Made by a program: the position numbers and the translations under genes. A stretch of 64,000 nucleotides of DNA, taken from positions 217,621 to 281,620 of the forward strand of contig NC_009400.2 of assembly GCF_000002875.2 (NCBI RefSeq), given 5' to 3'. Under the pieces are notes generated by a model that did no database searches, was not told the origin of the DNA, and saw only the letters and a program-made list of their open reading frames with translations. This stretch comes from Leishmania infantum JPCM5. Lineage: Eukaryota > Euglenozoa > Kinetoplastea > Trypanosomatida > Trypanosomatidae. Shown piece by piece: positions 17,628 to 27,139 of this stretch; the first letter of the stretch is position 1; every line of letters begins with the position of its first letter.

Positions 17628-19502
17628 CTAAAAGGAACGCGCCTGCAGCATCTCTGCTAGCTGATCTCGCGTCCGCGTCAGTTGCGCGTTCTGCAGCTTC
17701 ATCTGCTCTAGGGATAAGAAGCTGTCGCGCTGCTGCTGCCGCATTGCGGTCAGCTGCTGCTCCAACTGCTGCGCACGCCGGTCCGACTCCATCATTTGGC
17801 GCTTGTGCGCCTCTAGGCCGTCCTCGAGGCGTCCAATCTGTGCCGCCAAAATACTGCGCTCCCGCTCCTTCCTCACCAACGCGGCTTCGCGCTCGCGCAG
17901 GTCGGCGTGCAATTTCGAGCTTTGCAGCCGCAGCTGCTCATATCGGCGCTGCACCTCCTCCGCCTCCGCGTAGGCGCGCTCCTTCGCTGACTGCGCCTCC
18001 TGCAGCGCTTGGGCCACGCTGGCCTCCAGCTCGCTCACCCTCTCCTGGGCCTGCCGAACAGCACTTTGCTTCTCCTCCTGCAGGGTGCCGAGGCGCTTGT
18101 TTGCCTCCGCGAGCTGCTGCTGAGCAGACGCCAGCTTGCGTGCGCTGCTGTCAGCGCTGAGACGGTACTGCTGGCCGCCCTGCTGGGCTTGGCGTAGCTC
18201 GTCGCGCGCCTTGCGCAAGGAGGTCTCCTGCGCCGCTTTCGTCTCCTCGAGCTCCTCGCACCGTGAGCGTGCCTCAGAGAGGCTGCGCTGTGCACTCTGC
18301 AGCTGGCGCTGCGCATCCCGGAGCTGCTGATCGAAATCGCGTTGAAGCCGAGAGGTGCACTGCTCGCACTGTCGCACCGCATCATTTCGTTGCAGCTGCA
18401 GCGCGGACACCTCGCCGTGGAGCCGCTTCAGCTCCATTTCTTGCGCCTGCCGTGTCTGCGCCTCCAGCAGCTCTGCCGTGCTCTGGAAGCGCAGCGATGA
18501 TGTAGGTGCTGAGGACGCACCGGTGCCGAGGCCGGCGCCAGATGGGTTCGTCGTATCACACCGGGCCAGCTGAGCGCGCAGTTTCAGCACCTCCAGCTCC
18601 TGGGTACGGTTCACGCTGCGTAGGCCCTCGACGATCATGCGATGGCGCTCCTCCACGATGCGGAGGTGCGCGGCGTGGTTGTCGCTCGCCTGGCGGAGTG
18701 CATGCGTCATCTTGGCACGGAGCCGCTCTAGCTCCTGCGCCTTGTCGGCATTCTCCTGGGTTATGAGCTGCAGCTGAGCCTTCTGCACCACCGCGCCCGT
18801 CTGCTGCTCCTCAGCCTGCTGCTCCTGTATCCTCCGCTTCCGCTCCGCGGCCTCTCGGGCTGCCTCTGCCTTCGACATGGCCTGCTTGGCCGCCTCCAGA
18901 GCCGTCTCTAAGGAGGCTGCGCGCTCTGCTATGCGGAGTGCATCCTGCTTGGCGGTATTTTCCGCGTCAAGGGCGCGCGCCATCTCGATGCGGAGGCGCA
19001 CCAGCTCCTCTTGCAATTCGCGCACCGCCTCGAGATAGCGCTGCACCTCCGCCGCTGCCTTGCCCTGCACACTCTTCGCCAGCTCTTCGGCCATGCGGAC
19101 GGCGTTCGACACGTCAAGCTGGTCCTTGCGAAACGCGTCCAGCTGCGTCTGCAGGTCCACCGTTTCTCTGCGCAGCCGCTCCACCTCTTCCGTCTTTTCG
19201 TGAATCACAGCGTCGTAGCACTGGAGAAGCGGTATGGCGATGTCGGGGTCCTGCATGCGCTGCCGCATGTCCTGCACCTCGTTCTGGGGCAACTGCAGAA
19301 GTTCCTGTAGTTGAAGTTGGAGGCGCATATTCCACTCGTCACTCACACGCAGGCGCTCGCGCAGTTGGTGCAGCTCAGCTTGCAGCGCCTGTGAACCGGT
19401 CGAGTACGCGGCCGCCACGGGCGGCGCTGCAGAAGGAGAGGAAGCCGCGCTCACCGGCGCGGCGGCATCACGCGGCGGTGGATCAGATGGCGAGCCCAGC
19501 AT
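17628..19502 (-). CDS. Long coiled-coil protein, unknown function
   Basis: 624 residues. After an Ala/Pro/Ser-rich start of about 35 residues, nearly all the rest is predicted coiled coil: rich in Glu, Gln, Leu, Arg and Ala with heptad spacing and almost no Pro or Gly (ALQAELHQLRERLRV, EKTEEVERLRRETVDLQ, AKQAMSKAEAAREAAERK, QQLEQQLTAMRQQQRD). The only break is near residues 310-335, where Gly/Ser/Thr-rich sequence (PSGAGLGTGASSAPTSS) forms a hinge. There is no transmembrane segment or enzyme motif. The composition suits a structural protein of the cytoskeleton, such as a basal body, flagellum or centrin-associated component, but I cannot assign it to a named family; generic coiled-coil similarity would mislead. 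Confidence 0.85.
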   Translation of the reverse strand: MLGSPSDPPPRDAAAPVSAASSPSAAPPVAAAYSTGSQALQAELHQLRERLRVSDEWNMRLQLQLQELLQLPQNEVQDMRQRMQDPDIAIPLLQCYDAVIHEKTEEVERLRRETVDLQTQLDAFRKDQLDVSNAVRMAEELAKSVQGKAAAEVQRYLEAVRELQEELVRLRIEMARALDAENTAKQDALRIAERAASLETALEAAKQAMSKAEAAREAAERKRRIQEQQAEEQQTGAVVQKAQLQLITQENADKAQELERLRAKMTHALRQASDNHAAHLRIVEERHRMIVEGLRSVNRTQELEVLKLRAQLARCDTTNPSGAGLGTGASSAPTSSLRFQSTAELLEAQTRQAQEMELKRLHGEVSALQLQRNDAVRQCEQCTSRLQRDFDQQLRDAQRQLQSAQRSLSEARSRCEELEETKAAQETSLRKARDELRQAQQGGQQYRLSADSSARKLASAQQQLAEANKRLGTLQEEKQSAVRQAQERVSELEASVAQALQEAQSAKERAYAEAEEVQRRYEQLRLQSSKLHADLREREAALVRKERERSILAAQIGRLEDGLEAHKRQMMESDRRAQQLEQQLTAMRQQQRDSFLSLEQMKLQNAQLTRTRDQLAEMLQARSF

Positions 19503-21248
19503 CGCAAGTGCCGTTGTTCTCCCCAGCGGTGCCCTCTACTGCTCGTCAAGCTGGCCGCGGCAGAGCAACGACGTGCTGCTGCGAGACTCCCGCGTCGATC
19601 CGACAAAAGGGAAAAGATGAGCGCGCGAGGTGAGCGCGCCTGAGGCTGATGTGCGTGTGTGCGTGTTGGGGGGAGGGGGATGGAGGGGAGGGCAGCTCAA
19701 AGATCCGCCCGTTGTCGCTGTCAAGGAGTGGAGGGGGAGAGAGAGAGGGTGGGTGGGTGTGTTCAGGTGATGTGTCGTCACTGGATGTGCACGTCTTTCG
19801 GTGGTGCGTGTGGGTGCCTGTGCATGTGCTTGTATGTCTATGGTAAGGTGTATGTGCAGTGGTATGTGTATGGGTGTGCCCTGGCCTGCGCCTTCACCGT
19901 AGAGCCCTCCGGATGGATGGAGGCGCGCGCAGATGCATCGAGGAACGCCGATGCAACGAATAGACGTAAACGGTGCGCGAGGGAGGGAGAGACGGAGACA
20001 GAGACAGAGACAGAGGGAGGAGGAGGGGGGTGGCGCCACGTCACTCGAGCAGAGAAGGCAACCAACCAACCAGTCAACCATCACAACGCAAAGGCAGAGG
20101 GGGAGAGGGAAGGGAGGCGGAGCAGCGGATGAGACAGACACGAAGCCAACGAGCGAAGTAGGGCGAACACGAGTAGCAAGGCCGCTGCGTGTCAAGTGGG
20201 TACATCGTCCCCGTTATCGTCAGCAGGCATGCACGAGCACAGCGAAGGAGAGCGACAGAGAAAAGAGGGTGTGGGTGGAGGAGCGGCAGCGCATCACCGA
20301 CAGATCGGACATCCAAAATCTTCGGCAAGAGAACGTCTCGCCAGGAAGGCACAAGGTGCATATGACGTCACCGGCACACACACACACACCTATATAGATA
20401 TACGTTTCTGCTGTGTACACCTCTCGTGTAGGTGTAAGTGTAGGTAGTATAGCGGTTGGTGCCTTTACGTAGCAGCAGTGGATAAGGTGAAGTCGTGGCT
20501 CGACAGGTGCCACCACCTGTTGACCGGGCGCAAAACAAGAAAACGAAAAAAAAGCTAGACGCGGTGGAGAGCACCCGTGCACGCAAAACACGCGCTATGC
20601 CGGTTGTCCATAGAGGGTGTCCACCACCACCACCACCCACCCTCTTTGTTGTTTGTTTTTCACGCCGGACGAGTACGTATGGGCGTGTGTGCACGTGTGA
20701 GAGAGTGTATGCGCCACGTGTCTCCCTCAGGTCTCGCTTCGATGTCCATCACCCATCGCCCTCTCGCCTTTGTGCCCACTTCTTTTTCTCTGTTCGGCAA
20801 ATCGAGCGCCGCCCCCACCCCACTTCGCCCCCCCCCCCCTTGACGTCTGAGAGAGGTGCATGCCTGGCTGTGTATGTGTGTGTGTGTGTGTGTGTCGCGC
20901 GGGAGCGCCTGAAGGAGAGCTTGACGGGAAGGAAAGCGGCTCTGGTCGTGGGAAGGGAAGGAAGAGAATGACGGAAGGGGGCACCTCACGCGGTAGCCCG
21001 CCTTACCATCAGCAAAACCGGTCACTCCCCCTCCCTCCTCCCCTTCTCTATAGGGGCGTGGGTACTGGTGGTGGTGTCTACAACCGTGCAAGCTTGCTCT
21101 CTGCTCGTGTCAGGTGGGAAGGGATGGATGGAGTAGCACCTAGAGGGAGAGGGTGCACATCTGCGCGCGCGCACACGCACAAGCATACGTGCTCGCGCGC
21201 GTCATCACAGCAACGAAGCAGTATGTGGCTGCAGCACGCGGACTAGGG
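19503..21248. other. Spacer between the Tc-38-like gene and the coiled-coil gene
   Basis: 1.75 kb of UTR-type DNA: TG/CA-rich runs (near 20380 and 20876), a 12-base C run at 20828-20839, and GA-rich patches (19735-19750, 19978-20030). Open frames give repeat-like translations. No gene recognised. Confidence 0.6.
20828..20839. repeat. Poly-C run (12 bases)
   Basis: C12 on the plus strand, i.e. G12 in the transcribed sense. The other long homopolymers I list are G on the plus strand, so this one is opposite. Confidence 0.85.
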
Positions 21249-23273
21249 TTACACCCACCGCTTCCAGTACCGGGACTTACGCAACTCGCCGGCACGAGCG
21301 AGAACAACATCGGCGATGTCGGTCTGCATTGCGTTGCACAGGCTCACTACCTCGTTATGGATCACCATCGTGAACAGTGGCGGGACAACTCCGACGTCGG
21401 CCGCTGTGGAGCTCGTGCCATCGGTACCGCCTCGGGCGCCGTGTCCGTTACACGTGCTGGTGTCCTCGCTGCCACACGCTGGCACCACACCCAGCTCCCC
21501 GTGGCGGATCGCTCCGAGCTTCTCAAGATCAGGGGTGGCGGCAGAGGAGGATGGTGGTGTCATGCTCACACTCGCAGCAGCGGCGCTGCGGATGCTACTC
21601 CCTCTGCTGTCAGCGGCGGTGCCATCCCCTCGGCCTGCGTGCGTGCGCGGGATGGGGTAGCGCTTAGTCTGCACAACTCTCCCACCGAGTTGAAATATCT
21701 TCTCCATCGTGAGAAAGACGATTCCGGGCGTGTCCGTCAGCGGGAAGTGGTAGCGAGCGCAGTACTCCCACATGAGCCAGGTGGTGCAAGGGTTGTAGCG
21801 GCTGCCGCGGTAGTTCAGGCAGCGCACCAGCCTGTCCCTAAGCGGGTTCAACCGCGCAAACCTCTCACGGTCGTCCAGCTGGGCAACGTTATAGTAACGC
21901 ACGATGCTGCGCGCAGTGTCAGTGGAGGCCTCCTCACCCGGCACCGAGGTGGCAGCCGCGCCGGCGCGCGCGTCGTACGAGAGCTCTGCGTCGGCAGCCG
22001 TTGCCGCCGGGCTCTGCCACCAAGGCTCAGACGACGAGAGTGGCACCAGCGTGCAGCACCCCACCTCCTCGGGCCGCACTGTTGCGCCAATCGCCTGCAC
22101 ATCACGCTCGGAAAGCCAGTATGGGCTTTGCGCTCGTAGGCGGGGAAAGTGCGGTGAGGCAGCAATGGACGTGGCGAGCGCAAAAGAAAAATGACCGCCG
22201 GCGAGGTCGAGCAGCTTCGCATTGGCATCGAAGCCCCTCCGGAACGACGAGGTACCATCGCGATCTCTCGCCAGACGCAGACGCGCGATGACCTCGGTCA
22301 CAGTAGCGGCGCGGTACTCCGCGGCCAAGGTCGTCTGCTCCAGGTTGAACAAGCGCACCACCGCCGACGTGGTGGTGCATACCAGGACCCCTTCCTCCTC
22401 CTCCACCGTCACGGTCGCGCCGGCATCCTCGAAGGCTCTCCGCGACGCCCAGAAGGGCGAGAGAAAGCGACGTGCCTCCGCTGTGCTCCGCATGGCCGAC
22501 GCGATGCTGCCCCAATACCGTACACCTTGCAGGTTCAACGGCTCTCCTGCACTGTACGGCGTAGCAACAGGCTTTGCAGGTTGCTCTCTCTCTGTTCTGT
22601 TCTGCTTCTGAGATGCAGCCCCGTGTAACGGGGGTGCCGCCTTCGAAGCGGTTACAGTGGCAGCCCTCTCCACCCCCATCGCCTCCACCTCATCCGCAAA
22701 GGCCTCAGCGCACTCCAGCAGCTCCTCCTCACCGTTCGACACGCCATCTCCTTCCACGGCATCGCCGTCAGCTGACCCGGCCACGTCAGAACCTACCGTG
22801 TCCGCATCAGGAATGCGCTCATAAGTTGCCGGCGCTTCCGCATTGGAGAACCGGTCAGCACCGTCAGTGTCCGCCGCAACGGCGGACGACGACAGCCGGG
22901 AGTGCCCTAGCAGCGACTTCAGGGCGGCGGTAGCCTGGCTCGCCGCAGTGTGCGCATGCACAACAGACACCGGGTACGTCGACGCGCCCCCTTCGACAAG
23001 GGCACCGTGCGCGTTGTTGCCTTGTGTGTCCGCATCCCGGTCGCCGCCCACAGCGCGATGACACCCACGACCAGCGTCGCCAGCACCAGAGTCGTCCCCG
23101 GCGCCGTCTCTGCCATGAAGCGACGCCGCAGCATTCTGCGGCGTCACACCAGCCAGAGTCTTGGCGCGCAGCAACAACGGGCGTGATGGATGCAACGCAG
23201 CGGCTGGCAAACACCCCTGTGCAAGCGCGCAGCCACCGCAGAGGCGCTGTGCAGCACGGCGCGAGCTGAACAT
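21249..23273 (-). CDS. Mitochondrial-type protein with three ArdC-N/Tc-38-like modules
   Basis: 674 residues. The N-terminus (MFSSRRAAQRLCGGCALAQG) is rich in Arg and Ala without acidic residues, as in mitochondrial import signals. Residues 45-240 are low complexity. I then see three related modules: 246-315 (LNLQGVRYWGSIASAM, SPFWASRRAFEDAGATVTV, AVVRLFNLEQTT), 355-468 (SIAASPHFPRL, SPYWLSERDVQAIGATVRPE, SIVRYYNVAQLDD) and 484-645 (CLNYRGSRYNPCTTWLMWEY, GIVFLTMEKIFQLGGRVVQT, PPLFTMVIHNEVVS). The pattern N-x-G-x-x-Y, then W-x-x-x-[RQ] with a Gly-rich turn, a basic or acidic strand and a final [FY]N-[LV]-x-Q strand is that of the ArdC N-terminal single-strand DNA-binding domain, which kinetoplastids share in Tc-38/p38, a minicircle-binding protein. 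I infer a role in kinetoplast DNA maintenance. The start is the ATG of the targeting signal. Confidence 0.72.
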   Translation of the reverse strand: MFSSRRAAQRLCGGCALAQGCLPAAALHPSRPLLLRAKTLAGVTPQNAAASLHGRDGAGDDSGAGDAGRGCHRAVGGDRDADTQGNNAHGALVEGGASTYPVSVVHAHTAASQATAALKSLLGHSRLSSSAVAADTDGADRFSNAEAPATYERIPDADTVGSDVAGSADGDAVEGDGVSNGEEELLECAEAFADEVEAMGVERAATVTASKAAPPLHGAASQKQNRTEREQPAKPVATPYSAGEPLNLQGVRYWGSIASAMRSTAEARRFLSPFWASRRAFEDAGATVTVEEEEGVLVCTTTSAVVRLFNLEQTTLAAEYRAATVTEVIARLRLARDRDGTSSFRRGFDANAKLLDLAGGHFSFALATSIAASPHFPRLRAQSPYWLSERDVQAIGATVRPEEVGCCTLVPLSSSEPWWQSPAATAADAELSYDARAGAAATSVPGEEASTDTARSIVRYYNVAQLDDRERFARLNPLRDRLVRCLNYRGSRYNPCTTWLMWEYCARYHFPLTDTPGIVFLTMEKIFQLGGRVVQTKRYPIPRTHAGRGDGTAADSRGSSIRSAAAASVSMTPPSSSAATPDLEKLGAIRHGELGVVPACGSEDTSTCNGHGARGGTDGTSSTAADVGVVPPLFTMVIHNEVVSLCNAMQTDIADVVLARAGELRKSRYWKRWV

Positions 23274-24797
23274 GGAAAGTAGCGCGAGAGAGAATGGAAA
23301 AGGAGGCAGGGCAGGAGCGATGCGGCAGGAACTCAACCGAAGTATCAGCGCAGCCGAGCGGACAGATGAGGACAGGGTATTCTCTCTCTTGTGTGTCTGT
23401 GTGTGTGTGTGTATGCGATCGCAGCGGTTGAAGACGCGAATGGAGAGAGGAGGAGGGGACGGGACGGGAACGCGGAGGCGAGGAGGGAGAGGTGTGAGTT
23501 TGTTGATGGTGAGAGATGGAGAAAGCAGAGGGGAGAAGACGAGAGGAAAGGAGTGTCGTCTGTGCCGCGCCAAGGAGCGCTGCGAGCACGTCCGCTAGCA
23601 GGCCATTGCCCGCTTGCATTGCTTGTGTGCTTGTGTGCCTGTGTGGCTATGCAGCGACGTCAGTGCCCCTCGTCGCACACGCGCCAGACGGAGGAAGGAA
23701 GGGAGGGAAAGCGTGTGCGTCCGTTGTGCGTGAGAGCAGTAGAGAATGGAGAGCGCTGCCGGGGTGCGCACGTGCGGAAGTGTGGCCGTGCGTTGTTTTC
23801 AATGTGCATATATATATATATATACACCAGACACACGGTGTTGTGCCTTGCGCTCACATGCTTCAGATAAAGCCTCGCCATCACCTCTGCACGATGGCGT
23901 CGCGGGAGGAGGATGAGGAGCAGAGGAAAAGGGAGACGAGAAGGCCCCCGTAGCAACAAGAGAGACGCCACATGGGTTCTGCGCTCGCGTAGTCTTTCAG
24001 TGGAAAGAGAAGGGAAGGGGAAGGGTATGCGGATGGGGGCTGAGACGCACCCCCCCCTTACGCCACACCCGTCCCCCTCGGCGTTACCTCCCCACTGACG
24101 CTGCATCACGCCTCTCGTACCAGCAGGCATATGCAATGAGCCCCACCCTCACCAAACTCTCTTCTATGCATGTCTATGATATAGGCGATAAGGTGCGAGC
24201 ATCCCCCCCTGCCTGCGTCCGTCTCTGCACCTTCTACTCCTCTTCCCCTTTCTACCGCGCACATGCAGAGGCGCACAGCCCACAAACTTAGAGAAAATGG
24301 GCGCATCTGCACGCACGCAGCACACAGGCCGTGCCTGTGGCCAGGGAACGGGGGAAGGACGGGGGAGATCACGGCATTCCATCACCACCAGAAAGAGAGA
24401 CACACGCGAAGGTGCGTTTGGAGCGGAGGTTGACCCGGAAGGAGGTGGTGAGCGGGGCGGGAGATGAGAAGCGTCACCTCCCGCATCCCCTTCCCCCTCT
24501 TCTGTCTTTCCACGCCCCGCCGCGCGCGCTCACACGTACACAAGCGGAAGTCTGGCAAGCGCACGCAGTGATGCCGCCCACCACACCGCCACAACCATTT
24601 TCCAAGAGGGCTCTCCCGCCCCTCTCTCCTTTATTCGAGCCTCCGTCTCCGTGTCTCTGCTTCGCCGCCCACTGCGAGCGCGTGCGAAGTGGATGGAACA
24701 TGCACGCATATGTGCACTCGCGTCATCGGCGCAACGACCGCGCGCCCGCTCTCTTGATCGCTGCCGCCTCTGCCGTGGGCCGACGCAGCGCCTGCAG
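23274..24797. other. Spacer between the AP endonuclease and Tc-38-like genes
   Basis: 1.52 kb with TG and GA runs and an AT microsatellite at 23808-23824. No gene recognised; frames here give repeat-like or Arg/Glu-rich purine translations. Confidence 0.6.
23808..23824. repeat. (AT)n microsatellite
   Basis: Seventeen bases of alternating A and T, followed by CACCAGACACAC, in the 5' flank of the Tc-38-like gene. Confidence 0.9.
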
Positions 24798-26141
24798 TCA
24801 TGGGTGCTGCATCCACATCTGGAACGGACAATGATCGCTGCCCATCACCGTCGGCATCGGGAAGCAGTCCACAACGTACGATGCAAGCCGCGAGGAGACA
24901 ACGAAGTAGTCCAAGCGCCACCCCAAGTTTCTTGGGCGACCGTTGATACGCTGCGACCAGAAGGAGTAGACCGGGCCTGCGTGGGGGTAGAGCTGGCGAA
25001 AGACGTCCACCGAGTTCGTCCGCTGCATCGTCTCGCGAAACGATATCCGCTCCTCTGGCGCAAAGCCGCTGCACTCCTGCATCGACTTGAATGTACCGGC
25101 GTAGTAGCGGTCGTAGTCGCGCTCCGCCACATTGAGGTCGCCAGCCCAGATAAAGCCGTGCGGGCTGCTGTCGCCGCCCTTCGCCGCCGCCGACGGGACG
25201 GCGGCATTTTCCGTGGCCCAGGTATCCAGCCGCTGAAGGTACTCCCTCATGCTGGGATCAAAGGATTGGACGCGGTAAGGCAGCCGCGTCAGTCCCATGC
25301 CGCTGTTCGCCACGTACGTGTTCACGAGGGCAATGCGCGACGACGACGATGCAGAGTCCGGATCCGGAGATAGGAATGTAGTCAGCACGCGGCCCTCCTC
25401 GTCGCCAGCGCCTTCTACCAGCACCGGTGAGCCGGCGGCCGCGCCTGCCTGTGGTTCGGACGGCAATGCGAAGCCACGAGTGCACCGCGCGTGCAGCCGT
25501 TTCACAGTGGTGCTGTTCTTCATGTAGGTGCGGGTGCCCGAGTAGCCCCGCTTGAAGGCGCACGGGTGGTCCACAAAGGAGTAGCCGTCCACCACGCCGA
25601 GGGTCGCATTGGCATCGGCCTCGTCGACGTTCAGCTTGGTCTCCTGCAGGCACAAAACATCCGGCTTCTCGGCCTCCATGAACGCTCTCAGCGCCGAGGC
25701 GTTCTTCTTCAGCAGCCCGCGTAGGCCGGCTACGTTCCACGTAATGAACTTGTACATGCGCGACGGGTCGAAGTCGCTGTCCGTGGTCCTGCGCACGAAC
25801 GGCACCACGTCAGACCAAATCTCCTTCTCGGACTTCTTCGTGTTGAGGGCGGCGAGGGCCTCAGCGCTGCGGATCAGCCTGCCGGCATCGCCGTTTGATA
25901 TCTTTGGCGCGCTGCTTGTGCGGCGTGCGGGGCTCCCGGTCGTCGCCTTTTTCTTCGCACCGCCTGCAGCCGTGGCAGTGGCAGACGTGGCGACCGTGGT
26001 GATGGGCGCCACTGCAGCTTCCGCCGTGACTCGCTGGCCGCCAGCCGCCTTCTTCGAGGGCGGCAGCTCGGACGTTGAGGACGACGAGGTCGATGAGGAC
26101 GCAGAGTCACCGCTGGACTGCCGGCGTCGCTTCGAGGCCAT
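24798..26141 (-). CDS. APE1: AP endonuclease (exonuclease III family)
   Basis: 447 residues, the length I recall for the characterised Leishmania major enzyme. Residues 1-128 are a basic Ser/Ala/Lys-rich extension, probably nuclear targeting. The catalytic domain then shows every ExoIII/APE1 motif: KFITWNVAGLRGLL (Asn136), DVLCLQETKL (Glu167), ALVNTYVANSGMGL (Tyr276), FIWAGDLNVAERDYD (Asp335, Asn337), GWRLDYFVVSS and the C-terminal GSDHCPFQM (Asp436, His437). The enzyme cuts the backbone 5' of abasic sites in base excision repair and trims blocked 3' ends. A linker of about 35 residues after SYMKNSTT-type core sequence (rich in Ala, Gly and Ser, near residues 225-250) is larger than in human APE1. 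The start is the first ATG of the frame. Confidence 0.96.
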   Translation of the reverse strand: MASKRRRQSSGDSASSSTSSSSTSELPPSKKAAGGQRVTAEAAVAPITTVATSATATAAGGAKKKATTGSPARRTSSAPKISNGDAGRLIRSAEALAALNTKKSEKEIWSDVVPFVRRTTDSDFDPSRMYKFITWNVAGLRGLLKKNASALRAFMEAEKPDVLCLQETKLNVDEADANATLGVVDGYSFVDHPCAFKRGYSGTRTYMKNSTTVKRLHARCTRGFALPSEPQAGAAAGSPVLVEGAGDEEGRVLTTFLSPDPDSASSSSRIALVNTYVANSGMGLTRLPYRVQSFDPSMREYLQRLDTWATENAAVPSAAAKGGDSSPHGFIWAGDLNVAERDYDRYYAGTFKSMQECSGFAPEERISFRETMQRTNSVDVFRQLYPHAGPVYSFWSQRINGRPRNLGWRLDYFVVSSRLASYVVDCFPMPTVMGSDHCPFQMWMQHP

Positions 26142-27139
26142 GGTGGAGAGTTGTTTGCGATGGGGAGGGAAGGAAAGAAGACGATACGTCTAAGGATGCG
26201 CCAACCGTGCGCAAAAGCTTGTATGTGCGTGCAAGACGAGAGAGGCGACTCTGCAGGTGTACAACCCGACACTCTCCACTGCGCAATGAGTGAGCTGTAC
26301 GAGCTAAGGGATAGAGGCAAGGCAGATAGCAGCGCAGACCGCTCATCAGGGAGGGAGGGGTGTAGACGTGTGGTGCAGGAGAGAGACAGAGGCGTGTCGA
26401 GAGTATAAAGCAATAACAAGTGCACGCCGCGTACATGCTAAGTCGCGGCGAGCAGCTGTGAGTGAGTCGGGGATGGAAACGATAAGAGGAAGGCGATGTG
26501 GTGTGCTCGTGGATGTGTGAGCGACGCCGCATCACACCAGCACACACACAAACACACACACACCAACAAAACGTATACGCGAGAGCCGCAAGAGAGCGCG
26601 TCTGCAGGCCTCCGAGGTAACAGAGAGGCGCATCATCTCTCAGAGGCTGCCCCTCCCTCCCCTCACCCCCCCCATCCGTCTTCGTTGTCATCCTTTATAT
26701 GTTTCCTTCGTTGTCTTACGTAGGATTGCGGCCGTGGTTGACGTCTCTCGCGCGCTCTTCCTCGCATCGCTCCGCTCCCCCTCCCCCCTCCTCCCCTCTC
26801 GCAGCTCGCCCCGCCTCTGAGCCGGAGGCATCGGAAGATGGAGAGGCGGAAGAGAGAAACAGAGGGACGACGTGAGAGAAGGTCGACCGGTGGAGGAGAG
26901 GAGGCGCGGCCCAAGCGCAGCAGTACACGCCTGTCCCTCCACCTCCACCACCCCTTTCCGCTCCGTCGTGTGAGCGAGCAAAGAGACGAGCAGGGAGGCA
27001 GGGTCAGTCACCGCTCGCCGATCCTCACGCTGCGATGTCGCTTGCTCAGGGGTAGGCACACCCTGTGCATGCATGGATTCGCTTTACACGGTGCAAACAC
27101 CGCTGGCGGTGTCGCACACATGGTTTACGTCAGCCTTGC
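26142..27139. other. Spacer between the eIF2A and AP endonuclease genes
   Basis: 998 bases of UTR-type sequence with a CA-rich stretch near 26540-26565 and pyrimidine/purine patches. No gene recognised. Confidence 0.6.

Noticed and set aside
21153..22139. 328-codon plus-strand open frame
   Set aside because: Antisense to the Tc-38-like gene and starting in repeat sequence; no protein-like character.
24798..26141. Idea that the two EEP-type genes (24798-26141 and 46867-49089) are recent duplicates
   Set aside because: They share only the broad fold; the catalytic motifs and sequence between them are unrelated, and one is canonical while the other is degenerate.
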